Below are positions 26,558-35,047 of a stretch of 64,000 nt of DNA, piece after piece. The position numbers were made by a program, and so were the translations under genes. The DNA comes from RUG714 sp964623515. GTDB lineage: Bacteria; Bacillota; Clostridia; Oscillospirales; Acutalibacteraceae. Below the pieces are notes generated by a model that saw only the letters and a program-made list of their open reading frames with translations, was not told where the DNA came from and did not search any database. The stretch lies in assembly GCA_964623515.1 (NCBI GenBank), contig CAZURV010000004.1, positions 27,530-91,529 of the forward strand, read 5' to 3'. The first letter of the stretch is position 1; every line of letters begins with the position of its first letter.

Positions 26558-26620
26558 TTCAATCGCCGTGCGGTACAGAACATGACAAGTCTGTACCGCT
26601 TCCTTTCTGCTTATTTAAGC
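26556..26620. repeat. Intercistronic hairpin repeat, copy 1 (trpC-trpF gap)
   Basis: A 65-base element running from the trpC stop codon to the trpF start codon. It contains the perfect inverted repeat GCGGTACAGA / TCTGTACCGC with a 10-base loop. It matches 60457-60520, between proB and proA, at roughly three quarters of positions, including the shared cores CAATYGCCGTGCGGTAC and TTCTGNTTATTTAA. Confidence 0.75.
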
Positions 26621-27396
26621 GACGTGCCTCTGAGGCTCTTAAGCATAGCTCTTTTGTTTTCGGCGCGCATTAATGTTTCACCGATAAGCACGGCGTCTGC
26701 TCCTATATTTTCGAGAATTACAATATCCCGGCGTGTTTTTATACCGCTTTCGGAAACAAACAGAACATCATCCGGTATCTGTTTTCTAAGCCGTTCGGCG
26801 TTATGTATATCTACCGAAAAATCTTTCAGATTTCTATTGTTTACACCGATAATCCGTGCGCCGGCATTTAATGCCGATTCAATTTCCCGTTCGCTGTGGG
26901 CTTCTGTGAGTGCGCTTATGCCGAGGGAATCCGCTATGCCGATGTATTCGCTGATCGTATCTGTATCAAGCAGGGAACAGATTAACAAAATTGCTTTTGC
27001 TCCGAGCATTTTCGCTTCGTAAATTTGGTATTCATTTACGGTAAAATCTTTGCGAAGAACCGGGATTGACACACATTCTGCGATAGTTTTGAGATATTCA
27101 TCGCTTCCCAAAAACCATTTCGGCTCTGTGAGACAGGAAATGCATGCCGCTCCGGCTTCCTCGTATTCTTTTGCTGTCTTAAGATACGGAAAATCTTCTG
27201 AAATCAAACCCTTTGACGGACTTGCTTTTTTGATTTCACATATAAACGAGAGTCCTTCTGCTTGAAGTGCCTTTTCAAATTCAAAACTGCCCTTTTTCAT
27301 AGCGAAGGCTTCTGCTTTTATGTCTCTGAGCGGTTTGCCGGCAGTGATTTTCTCATACCGTTTTCTTGTGTATTCGGCAATTTGTTCCAGAATCAT
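26611..27396 (-). CDS. trpC: Indole-3-glycerol phosphate synthase
   Basis: A 261-residue TIM barrel that closes CdRP to indole-3-glycerol phosphate. FICEIKKASPSKG carries the catalytic Lys, VLRKDF the second, and IIGVNNRNL and FVSESGI the conserved C-terminal strands. The start overlaps the trpD stop (ATGA). The C-terminal residues RGTSLK end at the repeat element that leads into trpF. Confidence 0.96.
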   Translation of the reverse strand: MILEQIAEYTRKRYEKITAGKPLRDIKAEAFAMKKGSFEFEKALQAEGLSFICEIKKASPSKGLISEDFPYLKTAKEYEEAGAACISCLTEPKWFLGSDEYLKTIAECVSIPVLRKDFTVNEYQIYEAKMLGAKAILLICSLLDTDTISEYIGIADSLGISALTEAHSEREIESALNAGARIIGVNNRNLKDFSVDIHNAERLRKQIPDDVLFVSESGIKTRRDIVILENIGADAVLIGETLMRAENKRAMLKSLRGTSLK

Positions 27397-28412
27397 ATCT
27401 GTTTACCGTTAGACAGGCGTATATACTGTTCAAGCAGGTTTTCCGCCTTGCCGGAGTCTATGGTTTCTTCGGCTTTCTTCATTGCCTGTTCCAGCGTAAG
27501 CGAAGGATTCATAACGTAGATTCCCGCACCCGCGTTAAGAATAACTGCGGCGCGCTGTGCTTCGGTTGATTTACCGCACAGAACAGCTTTTGCTATCGCG
27601 GCATTTTCTTCCGGAGAGCCTCCTGTTAAGTCGCTTTTAAGGTATCTTTTGAAGCCGAAATCTTCCGGAGAGATTGTATAATATTTGATATTCCCCTGCC
27701 TGATCTCCGCAACTGCGGTTTCGCATGAAACAGAGAGTTCGTCCATTCCGTCTTTCCCGTAAACAACCATAGCGTTATCAATGCTGAGTTTAACAAGAGC
27801 TTCTGCGATTTTCGACACAAATTCTTCACTGAATACACCGAGAACAAAATTTCCGGCTCCAGCTGGATTGGTGAGAGGACCGAGAACGTTAAAAATCGTT
27901 CGGAATCCAAGTTCTTTCCGTATCGGCGCCACGTATTTCATTGCGCTGTGATATTTCTGCGCAAATAAAAAACAGATATTGATTTTATCAAGGCAGTTTT
28001 CCATAACTTTTGTTTCTGCGCTGATGTTTACGCCCAGACTCTTCAGGCAGTCTGCCGAACCGCTTCTTGAAGATGCGGCGATATTCCCGTGTTTGGCAAC
28101 TTTGATTCCTGTCGCTGCAATTACAAGCGAAGCAACAGTGGAAATATTAAATGAATTTGAGTTATCTCCGCCGGTTCCTACTATATCAAGTACCGGGTAA
28201 GAGGTTTTAAATTCGGTTGCTTTTGCACGCATGCCTGCCGCTGCTCCGGCTATTTCTCCGTCGGTCTCGCCTTTGCATGCAAGCGCGGTGAGGAAGGATG
28301 AAATCAGAACGGGGCTTACCTTTCCGCTCATAATTTCATCTACTGCGTTTTTTGCTTCTTCATACGTAAGGTTTTCTTTTGACATTATTTTGTTGATTGC
28401 TTCTTTAATCAT
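27393..28412 (-). CDS. trpD: Anthranilate phosphoribosyltransferase
   Basis: A 339-residue enzyme that transfers phosphoribose from PRPP to anthranilate. DIVGTGGDNSNSFNIST is the PRPP/Mg2+ site, KHGNIAASSRSGSAD follows, and NVLGPLTNPA and GMDEL are conserved. An ATG at 28421 is in frame but touches the AGGAG site; the ATG at 28412 has correct nine-base spacing. It overlaps trpC by four bases. Confidence 0.96.
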   Translation of the reverse strand: MIKEAINKIMSKENLTYEEAKNAVDEIMSGKVSPVLISSFLTALACKGETDGEIAGAAAGMRAKATEFKTSYPVLDIVGTGGDNSNSFNISTVASLVIAATGIKVAKHGNIAASSRSGSADCLKSLGVNISAETKVMENCLDKINICFLFAQKYHSAMKYVAPIRKELGFRTIFNVLGPLTNPAGAGNFVLGVFSEEFVSKIAEALVKLSIDNAMVVYGKDGMDELSVSCETAVAEIRQGNIKYYTISPEDFGFKRYLKSDLTGGSPEENAAIAKAVLCGKSTEAQRAAVILNAGAGIYVMNPSLTLEQAMKKAEETIDSGKAENLLEQYIRLSNGKQI

Positions 28413-28424
28413 GTGTATCATCTC

Positions 28425-28994
28425 CTAAGAAATAAAATTTTTAATGATGGTATAGCCGGCATTCCGGCTTGTGAGTATGGATTCCGGGTGAAACTGGAGG
28501 CCGTAAACAGGGTATATTTTATGCTGAACAGCCATAATTTCTCCGTCGGCTGTTTTCCCGGTTACTTCAAGGCATGCGGGAATTGAAGCTTTCACCGCAC
28601 ACAGCGAGTGGTAGCGGGCGCCTTTTATAGAAGTATCCAATCCTTTGAAGACAGGGCATTTATTGTCAATAAAAATCTCACTGCTTTTTCCGTGCATCAG
28701 TTCTTTTGCATAAGAAATTTCAGCGCCGTAAGCTTCACATATGCTTTGATGCCCGAGGCAAACGCCGAGAATCGGAATCTTTCTCTCAAAATATTTTACT
28801 GCTTTTTCACATATGCCCGCTTCTTTCGGCCTGCCAGGACCGGGCGATAAAATGATACGGTTCGGCGCAAGAAGTTCTATTTCTTCACAACTCAGTTCAT
28901 CGTTTCTGATAACTTTTATATCGGGATTTATTTCTCCTATGAGCTGATAAAGATTATAAGAAAACGAGTCATAATTATCTATAAGTAAAATCAT
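28425..28994 (-). CDS. trpG: Anthranilate synthase component II (glutamine amidotransferase)
   Basis: A 189-residue class I amidotransferase that supplies ammonia to TrpE. It starts with ILLIDNYDSFSYNL. The triad is Cys in GVCLGHQ, and His and Glu in QFHPES. Its start overlaps the trpE stop by one base (TGATG). As in many Firmicutes it could also serve 4-amino-4-deoxychorismate synthesis (pabA role); no separate pabA is seen in this window. Confidence 0.95.
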   Translation of the reverse strand: MILLIDNYDSFSYNLYQLIGEINPDIKVIRNDELSCEEIELLAPNRIILSPGPGRPKEAGICEKAVKYFERKIPILGVCLGHQSICEAYGAEISYAKELMHGKSSEIFIDNKCPVFKGLDTSIKGARYHSLCAVKASIPACLEVTGKTADGEIMAVQHKIYPVYGLQFHPESILTSRNAGYTIIKNFIS

Positions 28995-30472
28995 CAGTCG
29001 ATACCTCCGTTTGCGGATTTAAGAGCCTTTATAACGGCAGCTGCCTTATTCAGACATTCATTGTGTTCGCTTTCGGGGGAAGAATCGGCAACGATACCTG
29101 CTCCGCTTCTTACAAAAACTTTATTGTTCTTTTTATATGCAAGCCTTATGGATATACAGCAGTCGCAGTTTCCGGTAAAATCAAGATAGCCTACGGCGCC
29201 GCCGTAAATCCCGCGTTTATTATTCTGTTCAAGTTCATTGATGATTTCGCATGCACGGATTTTAGGCGCTCCTGAAAGCGTTCCGGCAGGCAGAACACAG
29301 GATACTGCGTCTACGGCGTCTTTATTTTCCGAAATAACGCCGCTGACTTCGGAAGCAATATGCATAACATATGCATATCTGACGGTTTCCATCAGCTTTT
29401 CCACTTTAACCGTTCCGAATTTTGAAAGCCTGCCCAAATCGTTTCTTCCCAAATCCACAAGCATGGAATGTTCGCTGAGTTCTTTTTCATCCTGCATAAG
29501 TTCTTTTTCCAGAGCCGCGTCTTCTTTCGGTGTTTTCCCCCTGGGACGTGTTCCCGCTATCGGATAGGTAGAAAGAACGCCGTCTTTAAGTTTAACGAGC
29601 GTTTCGGGAGAAGATCCTGCAAGTTCAATATCTTCGGAAGAAAAGAAAAACATATACGGGCTGGGATTTGAGGTTCTCAAAACTCTGTATGTATCAAACA
29701 GCGAACCTTCGGCGTCTGCCGATAGGCGGTTGGAAAGCACGGTTTGGAAAACATCGCCCTCAAATATATAGTTCTTGCATTTTTCAACCATTCTGCAGTA
29801 TTCGTCCTTTGAAAAGAGAGGGGTAAAATCGCTTTTTAAACGCAGAGGATTTATATTGGCGCATTTGCCGTTTAATATAAGTTCTTTAATGGATTTAAGT
29901 TCCTTTTCCGCTTTTTTGCGGTTGGATTCTAAGTTTTCGGTTTTTATATTACAAATGATGATGATTTTGCCTTTATAATTATCAAAGCAGATAATTTTGT
30001 CAAAAAGCATCAAATCAAAATCGTTAAATCCATTTTCGTTATCGCAATTATCCAGGATTTTGCGGAGTTTAGGTTCACCGTATTTAATAAAATCATAGCT
30101 GAAATAGCCTACAAGCCCTCCGGTGAACGGCGGAAGTTCTTTTATTTTCGGAGCTTTGTTTTCTTTCAAAATCTTCCTAATGAAATCTGCCGGATTATCC
30201 GTTTCGTATGTTTGTGTTCTGCCCTCTGCGGTATGCTTTACCGTTCCGTTTAGGCAGGTCAGTTCCTCTTTCGGATTATAGCCGAGAAAGGTGTATCTTC
30301 CGCGGTTTTCCGCGTCTGCCATACTTTCAAGAATAAAACAGTGTTTACCGGCTTTTAATAGTTTTTTCATGACTTTAACCGGAGTGATCATGTCGGAATA
30401 AATTTCCGTATATACCGGTATTGTATTATATTCGCCTGTAAGTTTTTCAGCTTCAAATGTGTTCGGGAACAT
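28994..30472 (-). CDS. trpE: Anthranilate synthase component I
   Basis: A 492-residue chorismate-utilising enzyme. FLGYNP and the tryptophan-binding region are N-terminal; the catalytic half contains GDVFQTVLSNR, SPETLVKL, PIAGTRPRGKT, ELMQDEKELSEH, LVDLGRNDLG, PAGTLSGAPK and RSGAGIVADS. The N-terminal feedback motif appears as LESM rather than LESA/LES. It is the first gene of the trp operon, 17 bases or more after the T-box terminator, with GGAGGC before the ATG. Confidence 0.96.
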   Translation of the reverse strand: MFPNTFEAEKLTGEYNTIPVYTEIYSDMITPVKVMKKLLKAGKHCFILESMADAENRGRYTFLGYNPKEELTCLNGTVKHTAEGRTQTYETDNPADFIRKILKENKAPKIKELPPFTGGLVGYFSYDFIKYGEPKLRKILDNCDNENGFNDFDLMLFDKIICFDNYKGKIIIICNIKTENLESNRKKAEKELKSIKELILNGKCANINPLRLKSDFTPLFSKDEYCRMVEKCKNYIFEGDVFQTVLSNRLSADAEGSLFDTYRVLRTSNPSPYMFFFSSEDIELAGSSPETLVKLKDGVLSTYPIAGTRPRGKTPKEDAALEKELMQDEKELSEHSMLVDLGRNDLGRLSKFGTVKVEKLMETVRYAYVMHIASEVSGVISENKDAVDAVSCVLPAGTLSGAPKIRACEIINELEQNNKRGIYGGAVGYLDFTGNCDCCISIRLAYKKNNKVFVRSGAGIVADSSPESEHNECLNKAAAVIKALKSANGGID

Positions 30473-30488
30473 AGTGCCTCCTTCATAA

Positions 30489-30753
30489 CAACAAAAAACG
30501 CCCCTGACTATAAAAAGTCAAGGACGGATAATTCCGCGGTGCCACCCTGATTCAGAGAATTTCTCTGCGCTTTGAGAATACTGACATATTCCGTGCTTCT
30601 TACGTGAGCCTTACGTCACGGTATAATCAGAAAATCCTTTCGCCGTGCCCTCCGCAAACCATATACATTGTTTGGTAACTGCCGCCATCACAGCATCGAC
30701 GGCTCTCTGTGAGTTCCTGAACAACTTCTCTTTTGCATCATCGGTTTATATTG
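30489..30753 (-). ncRNA. T-box leader of the trp operon
   Basis: On the minus strand the leader carries the invariant T-box core AGGGTGGCACCGCGG (30548-30534). The terminator CCTTGACT...AGTCAGGGGCG plus six T residues (30527-30489) follows. Upstream lies a long Stem I region with CAGAGAGCC and GATGCTGTGATGGCGGCAG. A UGG (Trp) triplet in TATATGGTTTGCGGA is a plausible specifier. Uncharged tRNA-Trp would stabilise the antiterminator and turn on trpEGDCFBA. The class is certain; the specifier position is inferred. Confidence 0.92.
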
Positions 30754-30759
30754 TTACAA

Positions 30760-30788
30760 ATCATATCACAATTTGTTTTAAATGTCAA
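30760..30788 (-). promoter_or_regulatory. Promoter of the trp operon
   Basis: Minus-strand TTGACA (30788-30783), 17-base spacer, TATGAT (30765-30760), placed so that transcription begins right at the T-box 5' end. Confidence 0.85.
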
Positions 30789-30861
30789 TAGGGGGAGTAA
30801 CTTTTATTTTTGCGTATATACAGACCGGCCGGATTGTTCCTTTGTATCATGATTTGAGGTG

Positions 30862-32319
30862 TTATTCGCAGGTGTTTCTCATAAATCGGATATAAAATTT
30901 TATATCTCCTTCAAGGTCACTGATTTTAAAGCGTTCGTTCACATTGTGCATACCGGCTCTGTATTCTGCGTCCGTGATATGCGGGCTGAATTTAAAAATA
31001 CAGTCGCTACACCCTTCATAATATTTGCTGTCCGTTCCCGCCGGAAACGGAAATGGGGCGCACGGTGCTCCTTGCCAGATTTCCGCAGTTGTTTTTTCAA
31101 GCATACGCCAGCATAAAGAGTTCAGATTGCTCATGCTTGTCGGTTCGTGAAGCCCGGTAGGCAGAATTTCAACGTCAAATTTATCTCCGAGGACTTTCTT
31201 TATATGCCTGAGCACGTCTGCACTTGTCTCGCCGGTATTTATACGGCAGTTCACAACGGCGCTGCTTTCTTTCGGAATCACATTTGCGGCAGGTGCCGCC
31301 TCCAAAACCGTTACTGCCATTGTGGTATGCATAAGCGATGCAACTGACGGATCTATTTTTACAAGCACAGGCTTTAAAATCGGTTTCCAGAACCACAAAT
31401 TCGCCATAATCAACCGGAACGGGAAATTTGCAATCGGACATATTTTTTTAATAAGTGCCGTAATCGCTTCGCTGTAATATGCTTTCATTTGATGACGGTT
31501 CAGTTTTTTTATGCCTTCTGCGAGCAGAACCGCACTCGTCTTTGTAGGCGGCATTGCGGCGTGACCGCCGTTCCCGTGAACGGTTATTTTGATGTTCGCA
31601 TATCCTTTTTCACATGCGCCTATCAGAGCCAAAGGCTCTTTTATGCCGACAAGGTCTGCGCGAATCAGCGTCATTCCTTCGTCAAGAATATATTCAAGCG
31701 AAATATTTTCTTCTTTGAATACCGATGCCATTGCCGTCGCGCCGTCTTTCCCCGAAAATTCCTCATCGTGTCCAAAGCAGAAATACATCGTGCGTTTCGG
31801 TTTAAAGCCGTTTTCAAGCAGTATTTCGATTGCTTCAAGACAGCTTATGAGCTGTCCTTTCATATCAAAGCTTCCACGCCCCCATATGTATTCATTATCC
31901 GCAAACCCCTCAAACGGTGGATGTGCCCAGCCATCGTTATCGGCGGGCACAACATCCTGATGTCCTAAAAAGCATGCGGGTTTGAGCGACCTATCCGTGC
32001 CTTCAATTTTATACATCAGCGCAAATCCGTTGATTATGCGCCTTTCGGCGGCGCGATGAAATAAGGGGAACTGCTTTTCGAGATATTCCCTGAAATCATA
32101 AAAGGGCTGAGGACCGAATTCTTCTTTCTGCATAGATACGGTCGGAATCCTAACGGCGCCCTGCAGTTTTTTGACTGCGCGATTCGTATCAACCTGCGGA
32201 TCGTTGTAATTCTCTGTTTGCGCCGCGCCGCCCTTTACCGCGCAGGCTCTTGCCGCCATAACCGCAAACAGAGTCAGTAATACGGCTAAAACAGTCAATA
32301 AAATATACAGTCCGATCAT
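30862..32319 (-). CDS. Membrane-anchored M20 family metallopeptidase (carboxypeptidase S/PM20D1-like)
   Basis: A 485-residue protein with one N-terminal transmembrane helix (residues 3-24), followed by an M20 zinc peptidase. GHQDVVPAD gives the first metal ligand, GRGSFDMKG the bridging Asp, and HDEEFSGKDGA the catalytic Glu pair. The dimerisation domain has HGNGGHAAMPP and VNCRINTGE, and the late His falls in FSPHITDAEYRAGMHNVNE. The long N-terminus and membrane anchor fit the CPS1/PM20D1 subfamily, which hydrolyses or forms N-acyl amino acids or small peptides. Monocistronic; AGAGGTG lies before the ATG. Substrate unknown. Confidence 0.9.
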   Translation of the reverse strand: MIGLYILLTVLAVLLTLFAVMAARACAVKGGAAQTENYNDPQVDTNRAVKKLQGAVRIPTVSMQKEEFGPQPFYDFREYLEKQFPLFHRAAERRIINGFALMYKIEGTDRSLKPACFLGHQDVVPADNDGWAHPPFEGFADNEYIWGRGSFDMKGQLISCLEAIEILLENGFKPKRTMYFCFGHDEEFSGKDGATAMASVFKEENISLEYILDEGMTLIRADLVGIKEPLALIGACEKGYANIKITVHGNGGHAAMPPTKTSAVLLAEGIKKLNRHQMKAYYSEAITALIKKICPIANFPFRLIMANLWFWKPILKPVLVKIDPSVASLMHTTMAVTVLEAAPAANVIPKESSAVVNCRINTGETSADVLRHIKKVLGDKFDVEILPTGLHEPTSMSNLNSLCWRMLEKTTAEIWQGAPCAPFPFPAGTDSKYYEGCSDCIFKFSPHITDAEYRAGMHNVNERFKISDLEGDIKFYIRFMRNTCE

Positions 32320-32369
32320 ATCTGCTCTGCACCTCTTTGCAAAAATTCCTTGATGAATACAATTATATA

Positions 32370-32398
32370 TTGAAAATTCAGAATTGCAAGTGTATAAT
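32370..32398 (+). promoter_or_regulatory. Promoter of the CMD-like protein / SDR gene pair
   Basis: TTGAAA (32370-32375), 17-base spacer, TATAAT (32393-32398), divergent from the M20 peptidase gene. Confidence 0.7.
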
Positions 32399-32422
32399 GT
32401 TTTTTAATACGAGGTGATGATT

Positions 32423-32941
32423 ATGAGAATACCAATGGTAGAATATGACAAAGCATCCGACGAAGTAAAAAAACTGTGGGATGATCACGAAAAAGAACAT
32501 ATTATGACAAATATGAAACGAACGCTCCTGAATGAACCGGAGAGCTTTAAGGTTCTTATGGAGTGGTATCCGTTGAGAGATAAAGTTGCGGAATTTGCGG
32601 GAGAATTCGGCGTAAATGTGTTTGCGTATGCCATCAGCACGGAAAACGACTGCCTTATCTGTTCAACGTTTTTTAGAAAAATACTGAAGGACTGCGGCAA
32701 AGACCCCGATAATCTTGAGCTTACCGGAAGAGACGCACTGCTTGCAGAATACGGCAGAGCCTGCGTGAAACAGCCGGTCAAAGTAAGCGATGAGCTTTTT
32801 GCCAGAATGAAAGCAGAGTTTTCGGATGAAGAGATTGTTGTACTGACAGCGTTTGCGGGTATGATGATTGCTACGAATCTTATCAATCACGCGTTGGAAG
32901 TTGATCTGGACGATTATCTCACGATTTATACTAAGAGGTAA
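32423..32941 (+). CDS. Carboxymuconolactone decarboxylase/AhpD-like family protein
   Basis: A 172-residue helical protein. RIPMVEYDKASDEVKKLWD at the N-terminus and ISTENDCLICSTFFRK in the middle resemble the CMD/AhpD-like (peroxidase-related) fold, where the CxxC (CLIC) is the redox pair; the usual downstream His is replaced here by Phe-Phe. The ATG at 32423 follows GAGGTG with six bases. The gene is four bases from the SDR gene and clearly co-transcribed. A two-gene redox pathway on an unknown small molecule is likely, but the substrate cannot be named. Confidence 0.75.
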   Translation: MRIPMVEYDKASDEVKKLWDDHEKEHIMTNMKRTLLNEPESFKVLMEWYPLRDKVAEFAGEFGVNVFAYAISTENDCLICSTFFRKILKDCGKDPDNLELTGRDALLAEYGRACVKQPVKVSDELFARMKAEFSDEEIVVLTAFAGMMIATNLINHALEVDLDDYLTIYTKR

Positions 32942-32945
32942 CAGC

Positions 32946-33770
32946 ATGGAGTTTGAAAATAAAGTTGTTTATATAACAGGCGCCGCAAAGGGACAGGGGA
33001 GAGCGATTGCTCTTGCTTTTGCAAAAGAGGGCGCCGATATTATAGCATTCGATTTAGAGAAGAAAATCGAATATCCGTCATATAACAGCGGTGCTTCCGA
33101 AGATTTGGAAAAACTGAAAAGTGAGATTGAAGCGTTCGGCAGGAAATGTGTGATTTATGCGGGAGATGTGCGTGCGGAGGCGGACTGTAAAGCGGCTGTT
33201 GAAAAAGGCGTTGAGGCTTTTGGGAAAATTGATATACTTGTGAATAATGCGGGGATTTGTGCTTATGCGTTTGCCGATGAAATGACGGAAGACGAATGGG
33301 ACGCGATGCTTGATATCAACGCAAAAGGTGCATGGCTGACTGCGAAGCACGTGATTCCAGTTATGAAGAAAAACGCAGTGAATTATGTGAAGGGAAGAAC
33401 TTACGGTGTAATTATCAACAATTCTTCAATCGGCGGTCTGCGTGGAATGAGACGGCTGAGCCATTATGCCGCGTCAAAATGGGCGCTTACGGGAATGACA
33501 AAAAGCTGGGCGATTGAGCTTGCGCCATGGGGAATCCGGTGTATTTCCATTCATCCTACGGGAGTAAATACGCCAATGAACGACGGCCTTGCGGATATGG
33601 AAGGCAAAACGCCGGAAGAGATTGCAGAAGCAAGCGCGGGCAATCTGATTCCCGTGCCGTGGATAGAGCCGGAAGATGTTGCCGACAGCGTGCTTTTTCT
33701 TGCGAGCGACAAAGCAAAATATGTAACAGGCAGTCAGTATGTGCTTGACGCCGGACTGCTGACGGTTTGA
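32946..33770 (+). CDS. SDR family NAD(P)-dependent oxidoreductase
   Basis: A 274-residue classical short-chain dehydrogenase. The nucleotide-binding motif is TGAAKGQG and NNAG follows near residue 104. The catalytic Ser is in INNSSIGG and the Tyr and Lys in HYAASKWA. The GQGR variant and the insert around IEYPSYNSGASEDL resemble mycofactocin-coupled-type SDRs, but no mycofactocin genes are in the window. The frame is open upstream to 32868, yet the ATG at 32946 has AAGAGG and removes an improbable Trp-rich leader. Follows the CMD-like gene. Confidence 0.9.
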   Translation: MEFENKVVYITGAAKGQGRAIALAFAKEGADIIAFDLEKKIEYPSYNSGASEDLEKLKSEIEAFGRKCVIYAGDVRAEADCKAAVEKGVEAFGKIDILVNNAGICAYAFADEMTEDEWDAMLDINAKGAWLTAKHVIPVMKKNAVNYVKGRTYGVIINNSSIGGLRGMRRLSHYAASKWALTGMTKSWAIELAPWGIRCISIHPTGVNTPMNDGLADMEGKTPEEIAEASAGNLIPVPWIEPEDVADSVLFLASDKAKYVTGSQYVLDAGLLTV

Positions 33771-33800
33771 TTTTATCAGTCAGATTTTTACATAAATAAC

Positions 33801-33838
33801 AAAATATCATAAGGCTTTCCTGCCTTATGATATTTTTT
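33801..33838. terminator. Bidirectional terminator between SDR and permease genes
   Basis: AAAATATCATAAGGC-tttcct-GCCTTATGATATTTTTT. Its stem is the same sequence as the hydA-trpA terminator (23934), with a different loop. Confidence 0.88.
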
Positions 33839-33849
33839 ATGCTTTTAGA

Positions 33850-34902
33850 TTATTTATCAATGTTGTCGAGGCGGAGATATTCGTCTTTTACGAGCTTTGT
33901 CTTTTTCAGAAAGAAGTGAATAATCAGGGATAGCACAGCAGGCGCGATAATCTGAAGACCGATTATTTCCGCGAGCAGGATCTTCCAGTCTGTGCTTTCG
34001 CTCATAGCGTCCCATGTGCCGAACTGACCTACGAGTCCGCTTGTGCCCATACCTGCGCCTGTGGGCGTGCATTTTATTTTAAAAATGCAGGTGGAAACAG
34101 GGCCGAGAATTGCGCTTGCAAGCGTCGGTGCAATCAAAATTTGCGGATGTTTCATTATATTTCCAATCTGAATCATACTTGTTCCGATTCCCTGACTTAT
34201 CAGTCCGCCGAATTTGTTTTCTTTAAAACTTGTAACGGCGAAACCTATCATTTGCGCACAGCATCCGATTACCGCTGCGCCGCCTGCCAGCCCGTCAAGT
34301 CCAATCATAATGCATAAAGCGGCTGAACTTATGGGCGCGGTAAGCGCAAGCCCTACGACCACCGAGATGATAATTCCCATCGGAAGCGGATGCAGGTTTG
34401 TAGCTGCATTCAAGAAATTCCCGAGTTCCGTCATCAACCAGTTTATTCCCGGTCCGGCATACTGACCGATTAAACCGCCGATAAGAATCGTTATAAGCGG
34501 CGTAAGAATTATATCAATTTTTGTTTTTCCTGCTACAAGCCCGCCGATTTCACTTGCGATTGTAACAGCAACGAATGCTCCCGCAGGACCGCCCACAGCA
34601 TATGCAAACGCACCGACAGCCGCAGAAGAAAAAATAACAAGCGGTTTATGCTTCAGTCCCCATGAGATTGCAACGCCTATTGCTGCGCCAACAACCGGAC
34701 TCGATGCTCCGAGAACGCTGATGTTTTTGCCTGAAGACGTTCCGTAGATATAATTTGAAGCATAACCGAAAAATTCACAGTGCGGTATTTTGGCGAGCTG
34801 TGAAAGAATCAATCCTATAATCAAAGACGCAAACAATCCCAGCGCCATGGCGCTCATTCCGTCTACAAAATACCGTTTCAAATATTTTTTTAATGTTTTC
34901 AT
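33850..34902 (-). CDS. PTS EIIC-like membrane permease (PTS_EIIC_2 family)
   Basis: A 350-residue integral membrane protein with about ten hydrophobic segments. Glycine- and alanine-rich stretches (GASSPVVGAAIGVAISWG, AYAVGGPAGAFV) and PTGAGMGTSGLVGQ near the C-terminus are typical of the PTS_EIIC_2 family. No EIIA or EIIB partner is nearby, so it may not be a sugar phosphotransferase at all. Two ATGs are adjacent; GGGAG is better spaced for the second (34902). Substrate unknown. Monocistronic. Confidence 0.82.
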   Translation of the reverse strand: MKTLKKYLKRYFVDGMSAMALGLFASLIIGLILSQLAKIPHCEFFGYASNYIYGTSSGKNISVLGASSPVVGAAIGVAISWGLKHKPLVIFSSAAVGAFAYAVGGPAGAFVAVTIASEIGGLVAGKTKIDIILTPLITILIGGLIGQYAGPGINWLMTELGNFLNAATNLHPLPMGIIISVVVGLALTAPISSAALCIMIGLDGLAGGAAVIGCCAQMIGFAVTSFKENKFGGLISQGIGTSMIQIGNIMKHPQILIAPTLASAILGPVSTCIFKIKCTPTGAGMGTSGLVGQFGTWDAMSESTDWKILLAEIIGLQIIAPAVLSLIIHFFLKKTKLVKDEYLRLDNIDK

Positions 34903-34981
34903 CATAATCTCCCTGAGGAAAATGCCATAAAAATTATTGATAGTATTATATATCTTCCGTGTATTTATTACAATAGAAAAT

Positions 34982-35010
34982 TTGACTTTAATGCAGTTTT
35001 ATTATAATAT
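34982..35010 (+). promoter_or_regulatory. Promoter of glyS-dagK
   Basis: TTGACT (34982-34987), 17-base spacer, TAATAT (35005-35010), giving a short leader of about 30 bases without a T-box. Confidence 0.75.
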
Positions 35011-35047
35011 AAAATAACGAAAAGTAGTTTGTTAGAAGGGCGGATTT

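Noticed and set aside
33850..34902. Complete PTS sugar transporter
   Set aside because: Only an EIIC-like membrane protein is present; no EIIA, EIIB or phosphorylation-site domain lies nearby.
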